Both the position numbers and the translations under genes were made by a program. The notes beneath the pieces are model-generated. The model made no database searches and was not told the DNA's origin. It worked only from the letters and a program-made list of their open reading frames with translations. Positions 52,301 through 63,644 of a stretch of 64,000 bases of DNA are shown here, one piece after another; position 1 is the stretch's first letter; each line of letters opens with the position of its first letter. The DNA comes from Xestospongia bergquistia (taxonomy: Eukaryota > Porifera > Demospongiae > Haplosclerida > Petrosiidae): assembly GCA_963965975.1 (NCBI GenBank), contig OZ014414.1, forward strand, positions 1,116,001 through 1,180,000, given 5' to 3'.

Positions 52301-52580
52301 TATTGATTGATGTAACATAACATCTTTGGTTAATATTATTACATAGCTATTGTAGTGACAAAAAATCCCAAAAATGGCTATAGCTTGAAATAGTTTCATA
52401 CACGTTTTACTTTAATGTCCTGATATTGTTTATAATTTTGACATTGATCTTTTTTTAAACAAATGTCACTAAATCAAAATAATTGCCTTAAATCTACTAC
52501 AAAATTGGCTTATATTTACTAAAAAAACTTTAATCAATGTTATTGTTTGTCTTGAAACCAATGACTGATTGTCTTGTCAT
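49330..52580. repeat. Duplicated gene-free DNA left of copy 8
   Basis: No gene seen. A block of about 450 bases with tccttatggctaggcatcct occurs at 49.34-49.79 kb and 50.98-51.43 kb, and a near copy at 55.18-55.64 kb. Between the first two lies 49.8-50.97 kb, parts of which (accttcat.tccattag, then aagagagacactcaaattgt) recur at 60.8-61.2 kb. The stretch 51.5-52.58 kb matches 55.7-56.75 kb and partly 61.2-61.86 kb. Confidence 0.75.
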
Positions 52581-53420
52581 TTAATTAAAACCTACATATA
52601 ATAAATATAAATATCATGATTATATATGTGATCTTACAGTTGTAGCAGAAGGACAGAGTTTCATATGGACCTAAACAATGATATATCATTAAACAATATT
52701 TTATTGCACCATCTTTGATTATATGATAGAGATACATAACCAAGCACCACACATAATCAAAGAATTAATCATTGTGTTACTTACTTGTGGATCGACGAGT
52801 ACATGAATAGCAATGCCTGTTTTTAAGAGTGCTACCAGAACCTAAAAAATTACTAATGATTATATTTTAAAGCATAAATGTATAACTTACATTCATAACA
52901 GAGAGCATATTGATGTATGCCTGTAATATATGGAGATCAGACATCTATATATGTCAAATAAAATATGTTTGTATCATACCGTATTGGCTTGGATTGGCTA
53001 GGTGACAATATCTACATGTTTTAAAGGCAAAAACTGCAGAGGTACCTGTGCAAAAAATTATATGGTTGCTAAAATAATGCTTATAATTTGTGGCTTAATA
53101 ATACTGTGAAATACACTATAACATCCAAAAAAGGTCTTTATTTACGTGCTTTTCCTGTTCCCTGTTCAGTTGTGTGATGGTGAATAAATGGAGCCTCATT
53201 GTCTTTATTGAAATCTTGATCAGGAGTCATTTCTTCAAAACTTGACTCTAAATAGAGCATTAATAAATATTTTGCATTTAGATATATAACTTTAATAAAT
53301 ACACACACATATATATATATGTATAATATAATGATATATTATAAAATATATTATCATACCAAGACTTGGTCCACAATGAGCAAGGCAGAATAGTGCCACA
53401 AATACAAGAATGAACTTCAT
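52581..53420 (-). CDS. Two-module CxxC secreted protein, subfamily 2, copy 8
   Basis: The exons are 53420-53360, 53247-53146, 53045-52980, 52920-52891, 52841-52785, 52670-52638, 52591-52581; 360 nt, 119 residues. The signal peptide is MKFILVFVALFCLAHC. Exon 2 is polar and ends in a His-Thr-rich stretch (PFIHHHTTEQGTGKA). Module 1 has CRYC and YALCYEC; module 2 has CYSC and LSFCYNC. The last exon is C-F-N-stop. All splice sites are GT-AG. Three adjacent His in the spacer together with CxxC pairs raise metal binding as a possibility, which is inference. Confidence 0.8.
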
Positions 53421-53510
53421 GCTGACTGCAATCTTATTCTTAATCACTACAAAATAAATCTGAGAAACTCTGATTAAACCATACAATGTTCTGAACAAAT
53501 CAGTTGCTCC

Positions 53511-53518
53511 CTTTTAAA
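53511..53518 (-). promoter_or_regulatory. TATA-like box of copy 8
   Basis: TTTAAAAG on the - strand, about 95 bases before the ATG, in a block repeated at copies 9 and 10. Confidence 0.45.
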
Positions 53519-54134
53519 GAAATTGTGGCTCACGCCTCCTTAGTTAAACCTACATAGGTCTACATGTGTGGGCTGTTATTATGAAGTTTATAACACATTA
53601 GTCCCAAATTACTTTTTGGCTTCTTTTGGCTTTATACGTAGTGAGTTACACTAGCTTTATACATATTGATTTAGAGTAGTTTTGGCTTTGTGTTAACCCA
53701 GTATTGGAGCTACATCCTACTAATAAATATATAACAGTTGCTTCTTTTTGCAATCCTATTAGTACATACTGTTGGAGAAGTTAAAGGATAAAGCAATCAG
53801 GCCTCTTTTTAAACTTGACTGCTATTTACTACTTGGCTCAATATACGAGGCATGACTTCATTAGAAGCCACTAGTAACATAACTAACCTAGGTGTTGTTG
53901 AAACAGTATCCATCTCTTGGTCAAGGTTTCAATTATTGGGCATACCGCAAAGATTACTTTTTGGCTTTTTGTTTGCATTATACATATTGATTTAGAGTAG
54001 TTTTGACTTTGTGTGATTCAATATTGGGCTTTATCCTATTGATAAATGTTTGGCAACTCATTTTATATACTATAAGTGTGATAGTGTATCCAAAGTCCAT
54101 TACATGTTTGTTTTTATCAAACTGTTCAACATTC

Positions 54135-54226
54135 TTTTCTTCAAAGCCCGGGTCTGGGTCTGATATATTGGTTTAGAACCTCTACTATTATGTAAAAATT
54201 ACTTAGGGTCTTCAAAGTCCAGGTCT
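54135..54226 (-). pseudogene. Exon 2 remnant of an M/N-type copy
   Basis: Only the end of an M/N-type unit is present (ttcaaagcccgggtctgggt on +), followed by the shared 47.3/48.4 kb sequence. No other exons. Confidence 0.6.
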
Positions 54227-54714
54227 ATAAAGTGAATGAAAGCTAATCTTAAGTTTATCATTAATTTCTTTATTTTAGCCATATGTGACCAAAACTTTGG
54301 AAAACGACACTTGTTGCTCTGAAAAATTGGAAACAAAAATAGTTATAGGTTAAATGTCTGTTTGCACTAGATTTTTACCAAAGTTGGTATACAGGAGATA
54401 CTTGGATACAACATTTAATAATTATCCTACACTAAGTACCTATTTAGCGAAGATATATACTCAACCTTTCTTTCTAATTTACAAAGCAGTAAACTGGTTT
54501 GCATATATTAACATGTTAATTAGAATATTACACCATACATGTCATAATAAAATTTCTACATTTATAAAACATTAGTAAAAATGTATTTACAGTTAATGTC
54601 AAGATTTTCAGTTCAATGGCTTGATTGAAGTCCTAAAAGTGATAACTTTGTTACTATGTGTACTCAGTTGCTATGGAAGCAGCATAATTATGTGTGTGTG
54701 GGTGTTGACGAGAT

Positions 54715-55060
54715 AAGAAGGCATATAGAGCTATATCTGCATAGAATACAAGAGATGTCAATAGTTAGAGAAAAATGATCTAATATCTTACCATTTTCAT
54801 TGACAATACATAAATGTCTTATAGGCTTGTATTGTGGAGGTATCTATAAAGATAAAAGTGTATAAGATAACTAATCCAACACTAATGACTGTCTCACTAA
54901 TGTCACAATATATTGGGATATGTTGGTTTAGAGCCTCTGCGTTTGTGTGTGTATTACTTACATGCATGATTTGATTGTTTGTCAGGGGTAGGATACTCAT
55001 TATTTTTCAAGATCAATGAAACTGCTCATCAACATTCTTTTCTTCAAAGTCCAGGTCTAT
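54715..55060 (-). pseudogene. Broken subfamily 2 gene O' (exons 2-4)
   Basis: It holds part of exon 4 (gaaggcatatagagctatat on +), exon 3 and a shortened exon 2 (ggatactcattatttttcaa on +). The start of the gene and exons 5-7 are absent. It belongs with O at 48.9-49.2 kb. Confidence 0.7.
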
Positions 55061-55179
55061 AATATGAACGAAAGCTATTCTTAAGTTTATGATTAATTTC
55101 TACATTTAGTTTTATCCATAAGTGACCAAAACTTTGGAAAACCACACTTGTTGCACTGAAAATTAGTTTAAATTATTTG

Positions 55180-56756
55180 GCCATTATACAAAATAACCAA
55201 CATAGTCAAATGTAAACATTTAATCCATATATTAACATGTTAATTAAGTCATGACATCCTTATGGCTAAGCATCCTTAAGAAAAGGTTGTTTGCAACACC
55301 TGAACTGAAAATCTAATATATATATATTGAATTAGAAAGCCCACATTTGACTATATTAGTGTCTAAAAATGACATACTAACATGATTAGATTAGCAAATA
55401 AATGTAATTAGATCTTTTATAGGGCATAATTAAATAGGTGATGATTTTACACCTATTAAAAAAACCTTTGTAATATATCTGCTAAGTTTTCTATTGTGTC
55501 TGTGTATGTGACTTATTAAAAAGTACTTATGTGTATTAAATATATATATCTATTTGTTATGTTTAAAGTATTAATATTATGTATAATATTAGTAGATAAT
55601 TTGTGAATTACTATGCTTGAAAGTAAGTAAAAACATTGGATGTCAGATGGGCATCAGACTGACAAACTCATATATATATATATTTTTATGAATTTACACC
55701 ATATCACATAATGACTACAGTATATTAACTAGAACATTTCATCATATCCTGTCATAATAAAAAATTCTATATCTATAAAAAATTAGTAAAAATGTATTTA
55801 CAATTAATGTCCATATTTCACTAGTTCAATGGCTTGATTGAAGTCCTAAAAGTAAATTGATGTGATAACTTTGTTACTATGGGTGCGTAATTGGTATGGA
55901 AGCAGCAGCATAATTGTGTGTGGGTGTGGGTGTTAATGATAACAGTATCATGTTTACACCATATAAGCTAATATGAGAGCAAAAATATGTTGATTTTTCA
56001 ATCAAAATCATTAATACTTGATGACAGTATATAGATATATATCCATGACTATTTAGTGGGTAGCTACAGTTTGAATTTCATAGCAACATCTCGAATAGTT
56101 TATTAATGTTAGATTTTGTTGAATTTCCTGTCCTTTTTATCATTTAATAATAGTCTACATTCAAAACAGTATATAGTACTTGGCAATAACTTTTGTTGCT
56201 ATATTTCTTGTTTACAATTCAAGGTTAAAAAAGTATTTACCTTGAGTCTACTGTTATTGGTGTATTAATGATCTTAATAACATTCTTTTAATGTTTAATC
56301 AATCAATGAATAGTTGTAACCACAGAAAGGAATTTATTTTTTAACCACATTTATATCTTTTAATAAATTTAAACAAACCTTTATTAACCTGCCTAGATTA
56401 CTTACAGCAGGCTAGTTCTGCTTTATGACTATTCATCATGTTGTTTCCGTAATGATGATAGATTTTTCTCTTGTTCCTATTGATTGATGTAACATAACAT
56501 CTTTGGTTAATGTTATTACATAGCTATTGTAGTGACGAAAAATCCCAAAAATGGCTATAGCCTGAAATAGGTTCATACATGTTTTACTATAATGTCCTGA
56601 TATAGTTTACAATTTTGACATTGATCTTTTTTAAACAAATTTCACTAAATCAAAATAATTGCCTTAAATCTACTACAAAATTGGCTTATATTTACTAAAA
56701 AAACTTTAATCAATGTTATTGTTTGTCTTGAAACCAATGACTGATTGTCTTGTTGT
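55180..56756. repeat. Duplicated gene-free DNA left of copy 9
   Basis: It is a near copy of 50.98-52.58 kb, differing by small indels. No gene seen. Copy 8 and copy 9 with these flanks form one duplicated block of about 4.18 kb period. Confidence 0.8.
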
Positions 56757-57593
56757 TTAATTAAAACCTAAAATATAATAAATATAAATATCACGATTAT
56801 ATATGTGATCTTACAGTTGTAGCAGAAGGACGTAATTTCAGATGGACCTAAACAATGATATATCATGAAACATTATTTGTTGCACTATCTTTGATTATAT
56901 GATAAAGATACATAACCAAGCACCACACATAATCAAAGAATTAATCATTGCGTTACTTACTTGTGGATCGACGAGTACATCTATAGCAATGCCTGTTTTT
57001 AAGAGTGCTACCAGAACCTAAAAAATTACTAATGATTATATTTTAAAGCATAAACGTATAACTTACATTCATAACAGAGAGCATATTGATATATGCCTAT
57101 AATATATGGAGATCAGACATCTACATATGTCAAATAAAATATGTTTGTATCATACCGTGTTGGTTTGGATTGGTTAGGTGACAGTATCTACACGTTTTAT
57201 AGGCAAAAACTGCAGAGGTACCTGTGCAAAAAATTATATGGTTGTTAAAATAATGCTTATAATTTGTGCGTTAATAATACTGTGAAATACACTATAACAT
57301 CCAAAAAAGTTCTTTATTTACGTGCATTTCCTGTTCCCTGTTCAGTTGTGTGATGGTGAATAAATGGAGCTTCATTGTCTTTATTGAAATCTTGATCAGG
57401 AGTCATTTCTTCAAAACTTGACTCTAAATAGAGCATTAATAATATTTTGCATTTAGATATATAACTTTAATATATACACACACACATGTATATGTATAAT
57501 ATAATAATATATTATAAAATATATTATCATACCAAGACTTGGTCCACAATGAGCAAGGCAGAATAGTGTCACAAATACAAGAATGAACTTCAT
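56757..57593 (-). CDS. Two-module CxxC secreted protein, subfamily 2, copy 9
   Basis: The exons are 57593-57533, 57423-57322, 57221-57156, 57096-57067, 57017-56961, 56847-56815, 56767-56757; 360 nt, 119 residues. It is a close duplicate of copy 8, with substitutions such as Thr for Ala in the signal peptide (VFVTLFC). Module 1 has CRYC and YALCYEC; module 2 has CYRC and TSFCYNC. It appears intact. Confidence 0.8.
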
Positions 57594-57665
57594 ACTGACT
57601 CCAATCTTATTCTTAGTCACTGCAAAGAAACTCTGATTAAAGCACACAATGTTCTGAACAAATCA

Positions 57666-58262
57666 GTTGCTCTGTTTTAAAGAAATTGTGGCTCACACCT
57701 CATTAGTTAGTTAAAATATATTTAATGGATGCTGGGCATATGTGTGTAGGGTGTTACTATGAAATTTATAACACAACAATCCTACATATCACATACATGT
57801 CCTTCTGTGTAGTCATTTATTGAATTCAAAGAATACAATTTTATAGTAATTAATAATCAAAACTGTTGCTCTGTTTTAAAGAAATTGTGGCTCACACCTC
57901 ATTAGTTAGTTAAAATATATTTAATGGATGCTGGGCCTATGTGTGTAGGCTGCTACTATGAAATTTATAACATAACAATCCTACATATCACATACATGTC
58001 TTTTTGTGTAGTCATTTATTGAATTCAAAGTATACAATTTTATAGTAATTAATAATCAAAACTGTTGCTCTGTTTTAAAGAAATTGTGGCTCACACCTCA
58101 TTAGTTAGTTAAAATATATTTAATGGATACTGGGCCTATGCATGTAGGCTGTTACTATGAAATTTATAACAGAACAATCCTACATATCACATACATGCCT
58201 TTCTGAGTAGTCATTTATTGAATTCAAAGTATACAATTTTATAGTAATTAATAATCAAAACA
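57666..58262. repeat. Three tandem 199-base units in the 5' flank of copy 9
   Basis: Units begin at 57666, 57865 and 58064 with gttgctctgttttaaagaaa. Each contains the TATA-like TTTAAAAC seen upstream of the gene, so copy 9 has three repeats of its core promoter. Confidence 0.9.
57674..57681 (-). promoter_or_regulatory. TATA-like box of copy 9
   Basis: TTTAAAAC on the - strand, about 85 bases upstream of the ATG. It recurs twice further upstream with the 199-base repeat. Confidence 0.4.
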
Positions 58263-58927
58263 ATTGCTCTGTTATGTTTTCATTAGTTCAGTTGAAATAG
58301 TATCCATCTCTTGGTCAAGGTTTCAATTATTGGGCACATTAAACTATAAAGATTACCTTTTGGCTTTACACATATTGAGTTACACTAGTTTTATACATGT
58401 TGATTTAGAGTAGTTTTGGGTTTGTGGTAACTTGGTATTGGGCCACATCTTATTGATAAATGTATGACGACCGAGAACTCATTTTTAATAATATAAGTTG
58501 ATAGTGTATCCATGGAGCATTACATGTTTGTTTTTATCAAACTGAAATCTGTCTTTGATGATTTTCTTATATAAAATTGTATTACAATTAGACAGTTCTT
58601 TCTTTTAGAACTTGCTTGTTAACTTATTTCTCATATACTAACATTATAGGTACTGTAACTATATATTACTCACCTTGCACAGCATATATAGTGTTTGCAA
58701 TATTTAGAAAAGTAATGAATGTTAATGAGAAATATAAGATATCTATCTACTGACACAATAAGTGTCTATTTTGATATCTATTAACACAAAAGAGATTTAT
58801 GCTGAGTCATCAACATGGGTTGGACTTGTGGTATAAATGTGCTTACTTGGTTGTCAGGACCAGTTGATATAGTGATACATGTAAAACAATTATTCCTGGA
58901 TATTTTTAGGCTTTCTACAAGAAATAG

Positions 58928-58958
58928 AGCATGAGGGAAGTCCTCATGCTCTATATCC
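58928..58958. repeat. Hairpin with 13-base stem
   Basis: The arms atagagcatgagg and cctcatgctctat surround a loop of five bases. It is repeated with one arm mismatch at about 61954-61984. It lies just downstream of the membrane-protein gene's stop codon. Confidence 0.8.
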
Positions 58959-59267
58959 AGTAGAAAACTTCAATGCAATGTTTAAATAATTTAGATAATT
59001 TTTTGGAGCCACAAGATCAGCCATGCAAAAAATAGCTGTTGTACGTTCTGTTTATAGTGATAAATCAAAATTATATGACTAAGTCTCTATGCATGAGAAT
59101 GTAAGCTCAGAGTAGTCTACAATGTGTATAACTACTTGACATGTACATAATAAAATAGAAAATTAAAGCAAAATAAAATGTCATACTGCAAATTCAATGT
59201 TATGATGTCCTATCAAATATACAACAAAAAAAACAATAAAAACACTTAAAATTTATTGTGCAAATAA

Positions 59268-60721
59268 TTATAACCATGTTGCCCAGGAGTACTCGTCAAA
59301 CTGTAGAATAAGAAAGAAAGCAAAGCCAAGGATAAATGCTCCACCCACAACTAATGATGGCGATATAGGCACACTGCTAAGCTTGGCCTAATAAATGAAA
59401 GAGCATAATTATAATGATTAGATGAAGGCTGAAGATACTTAGTAATCATATTGTTTTTTTATGTCAATCTCTACATTCATCCATCCACATTTAACATGAA
59501 GGGATTCAGTGACAGGAATGTATACTTGAATGATTTAATTATCTATGAGAAATATAATATACCTTCAATTCTACATTGCTACAGTAGGTCACAAACGAGT
59601 CTAAATCTAGTTGTGGTGTGTCCTGATATTGAAAAGGACGGGCTCGAATCTCAAGAGCAGTCTCCTTTATCTGGCTTCCAAAATGACTTACTCGAGCAGC
59701 CTTAAAATAATGCAGGGTTGTTAAAATTGATACATAAATGTAATAAAAGTAAATAGCATACTATGTTACCTGTATAAGAGGTACAAAAAGCCAGATTGTC
59801 CACTGAATAGAAGAGAGAAAACCAGTAGTAGCAAGTAAAGGTAATTGATCATGGTCATTGTTCAATACTTGAATACCATACAATGCTAAAGAAAAGAATA
59901 ATAAACTTTAACATGGAAGGGATATAGATGTCACAGTTCCTATAGCAATATCTCTATTTTTCATCTGTCTAATATCGAACATTATTGTATAAGCAGTTTC
60001 TGTCAGTGATTGCTTACATAATGTACTTGCAATAAATTCTCAATGCAAACTTCAACTAATATATGGACATATTGTTCAATAAGCACAATTTACATTATTA
60101 CTTAACTTTGTCTTAGCATTACCAAAGAAAAAAGCCTGGTTATTTTGTTATTGTATAATCCTCTAAATGCATCCACAGAAACTTTACTGTATTGAAATGT
60201 TATGAATGATATATTATTAATGTTATGGTCTTACATAACACTGAAGAATAAAGAAAGATGAACATCATACTACTCATTGCTCTTGAAAGATGACCATTGA
60301 TTTTCTTGAGAGAAATGCGAGCATCATTTACTGCCTATGTTAAAAAATGACATAATTGTAATAGAAGATTCTAGATATTGCAAAAGGTTATATACGCTCT
60401 TTTGGCGAATTTGTTTTAAGTCTAAATTTTGATAAAATATAATATACTTTTAATTATCTATCATTAAAATAACAAAGCATGATTACACTGACTATACCTT
60501 TATAGCATCCTCAATATTCCAATTAGCCGGTTTTGTTAGCGTACGAGAACAAACTCCCTTAAAAAAGTATACCATCAGTTGACATTGCATGGCATAATTA
60601 ATTACTACTGCAGTATATGTAACATCAAAGATGATGAATCCAAAGATAGAAATAGTAAACAAAGTGATTTTCTCAGAAAGAGAGACACTATCAATGTAAC
60701 AGAGGATGTGTAAGTATTTAT
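59268..60721 (-). CDS. Multi-pass membrane protein, 3' half; possible gustatory-receptor-like protein
   Basis: The exons on the - strand are 60721-60498 (start uncertain), 60334-60235, 59885-59770, 59700-59563 and 59387-59268, phases consistent, ending TAA. They encode about 230 residues with four hydrophobic segments: around ITLFTISIFGFIIFDVTY, SMMFIFLYSSVLSLYGI, LLATTGFLSSIQWTIWLF and SLVVGGAFILGFAFFLIL. The third and last exons are joined by a soluble loop ending LDSFVTYCSNVELKAKLSSV. A final TM followed by Gln-Phe, after a short PISPSL turn, resembles the C-terminus of insect gustatory-receptor-like 7TM proteins, but the family's TY pair is not present, so this is tentative. Cluster repeats begin at about 60.8 kb and I see no N-terminal exons, so the gene may be truncated. 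Confidence 0.6.
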
Positions 60722-60779
60722 CTTAAGTCAAAATTGTCATGTCATCAATGGTTAGATGACTGTATAATTATACAGAAAA

Positions 60780-61865
60780 GGAGAAAGGGTTATCAGTCCC
60801 AGTTCACCATCATGACCTTCATTTCCATTAGATATTTAGCAGAATAAATCTTTAATATTAATATATAGATACTGTCCCTCAAATCTTTAATCTTACAAGT
60901 CTCACTACTTTATTACATAAGTAGTTAAAAATAAGATCTCTTAAATACATGTGACACATGATGTATTGTCAAGAGAGACACTCAAATTGTGCCACATTGC
61001 TACAGTAAGCACAGGAATAACCTATGTGTTAGGGCATGATATTATATAAGAAGTAACACATGAGTATTAACTAGTGAAGGTTCAAGTAGATTGTTATAGG
61101 TAACTTGTATATAATAGTAACAGGAAGTATATAAAATGACATGATACACTTATAACTTGTACTTGTTTATTAGTTGTCATTTGAGTCTGTCAAAATCATC
61201 TATCAAACTTACATTACATTACATTGCATTACTTAATATAACTTTTGTTGCTATATTTTTTGTTTACAAATCAAGGTTAAAGGACAAAGTCCTTGAGTCT
61301 ACTATTATTTGGGTGTATTAATAATCTTGATAACATCTTTTATTGTTTAATCAATCATTTATACCAATTAATGAATAGTTGTAATCATAGAAAGGAATTT
61401 GTTTTTTCACCAAATTTTACTCTTTTCATAATATTAAACAAATCTTTATTAATCAACTATTATTACTTCCAATAACCTGCCTAGATTACCTACAGGTTAG
61501 TTCTGCTTTATGTATCATGTTGCTTTCGTAATAATGATGATAGATTTTTCTCTTGTTCCTATTGATTGATGTAACATAATATCTTTGGTTAATGTTATTA
61601 TATAGCTATTGTAGTGACGAAAAATCCTAAAAATGGCTGTAGCCTGAAATGTTTTCATACACATTTTACTATAATCTCATCATATAGTTCACAATTTGAT
61701 CTTTTTTTAACAAATGTCACTAAATCAAAATAATTGCCTTAAATCTACTACAAAACTGGCTTATATTTACTAAAAAAACTTTAATCAAGGTTATTGCTTG
61801 TCTTGAAACCATTGACTGATTGTTTCGTTGTTTAATTAATAGCCTAAAATATAATAAAAATAAAT
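60780..61865. repeat. Cluster-derived repeats right of the membrane-protein gene
   Basis: 60.8-61.24 kb matches 49.92-50.37 kb; 61.24-61.86 kb matches 52.0-52.6 kb and 56.2-56.8 kb. No gene seen. Confidence 0.75.
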
Positions 61866-61879
61866 ATCATGATCATGTA

Positions 61880-62342
61880 TATAATCTTACAGTTGTAGCA
61901 GAAGGATGTAACTTCATATGGTCCTGGATATTGTTAGGCTTTCTACAGGAAATAGAGCATGAGGGAAGTCCTTATGCTCTATATCCAGTAGAAAACTTCA
62001 ATGCAACGTTTAAATAATTTAGATAATTTTGAGCCACAAGATCAGCCATGCAAAAAATAGTTGTTGTATGTTCTGTTTATAGTCATAAATCAAAATTACA
62101 TGACTTAATTAGTCTATATGAGAATGTAAGCTCAAAGTAGATCTACAATGTGTATAGCAGCTACTTGACATATACATAATAAAATAGAAAATTAAAACAA
62201 AATAAAATGTCATACTGCAAATTCAATGTTACGATGTCCTATCAAATAAACAACATTAAAAAATAAAAATAAAAAAAACAGTAAAAAAATTTATTGTGCA
62301 AATAATTATAGCCATGTTGCCCAGGAGTACTCGTCAAACTGT
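61880..62342. pseudogene. Chimeric junction: CxxC-gene exon 6 fused to the membrane-protein 3' end
   Basis: At about 61889-61920 the - strand exon 6 of a subfamily 2 gene starts normally (cttacagttgtagcagaagg on +). The sequence then switches at about 61925 to a copy of 58.88-59.31 kb, the 3' flank and the last 35 or so coding bases of the membrane-protein gene, and stops at about 62342. Neither gene is functional here. Confidence 0.75.
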
Positions 62343-62715
62343 AAAATGAAATTGTGTGTGTGGGTGTGGTGTTAATAACATAACATTTTTATGTTTGTAC
62401 ATTATAAGCTAATATGAGAGCAAAAACATGTTGATTTTTCAGTCAAAAATATCCAAGACTATTTAGTAGATAGCTACAGTTTGAATTTCATAGCAACACC
62501 TTACATATAGTTTTGCTAAGATGTGTTTTATTACACATTTTACTATAATCTCATCATATAGTTCACAAATTCATGTTGATCTTTTTTTTAAACAAATCTC
62601 ACTAAATCAAAATAATTGGCTTAAATCTACTACAAAATTGGCTTATATTTACTAAAAACTTTAATTAATGTTATTGTTTGTCCTGAAACTAATGACTGAT
62701 TGTTTCGTTGTTTCA

Positions 62716-63542
62716 TTAAACACCTACAATATAATAAAAATAAATATCACAATTATGTATATTATCTTACAGTAGTAGCAGAAGGACGTAATTTCATATG
62801 GACCTAAACAATAATACATCATGAAACATTATTTTGTTGCACCATCTTTGATTATATAATAGAGATACATAGTCAAGAACCACACATAATCGTGTAACTT
62901 ACTTGTGGATCGATGAGTACATGAATAGCAAAGCCTGTTTTTAACAGTGCTACCAGAACCTAAAAAATTGCTAATGATTATATTTTAGAGCATAAACATA
63001 TGACGTACATTGATAACAGAGAGCATATTGATGTATGCCTATAATATAATGAGATCACACATCTACATATGTCCAATAAAATATGATTGTATCATACCGT
63101 ATTGGCTTGGATTGGCTAGGTGACAATATATACACGTTTTATAGGCATAAACTGCAGAGGTACCTGTGCAAAAAATTATATGGTTGTTAAAATAATGCTT
63201 ATAGTTTGTGCCTTAATAATACTGTGAAATACACTATAACATCAAAAAAGTTCAATTTACGTGCTTTTCCTGTTCCCTGTTCAGTTGTGTGATGTTGAAT
63301 AAATGGAGCTTCATTGTCTTGCAAAAGTTTATTTAAATCTTGATCAGGAGTCATTTCTTTAAAGCTTGACTCTAAATAGAGCATTAATATTTTGCATATA
63401 GATATATAACTTTAATATTCACACACATACATGTATATATATATAATGTTATAATATATTATAAAATATATATTATCGCACCAAGACTTGGTCCACAATG
63501 AGCAAGGCAGATTAGTGCTACAAATACAAGAATGAACTTCAT
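62716..63542 (-). CDS. Two-module CxxC secreted protein, subfamily 2, copy 10
   Basis: The exons are 63542-63482, 63371-63261, 63163-63098, 63038-63009, 62959-62903, 62803-62771, 62723-62716; 366 nt, 121 residues. Exon 2 is three codons longer than in copies 8 and 9 (LNKLLQDNEAPF). Module 1 has CIYC-type and YALCYQC pairs; module 2 has CYSC and TSFCYYC. The last exon is C-V-stop. Two donors are weaker than in the sister copies (GTGCG after exon 1, GTACG after exon 4). The reading frame is intact. Confidence 0.75.
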
Positions 63543-63632
63543 ACTGACTGCAATCTTATTCTTAATCACTGCAAAATAAATCTGAGAAACTCTGATTAAA
63601 CCACACGATGTTCTGAACAAATCAGTTGCTCC

Positions 63633-63640
63633 CTTTTAAA
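63633..63640 (-). promoter_or_regulatory. TATA-like box of copy 10
   Basis: TTTAAAAG on the - strand, about 95 bases upstream of the ATG. Confidence 0.45.
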
Positions 63641-63644
63641 GAAA

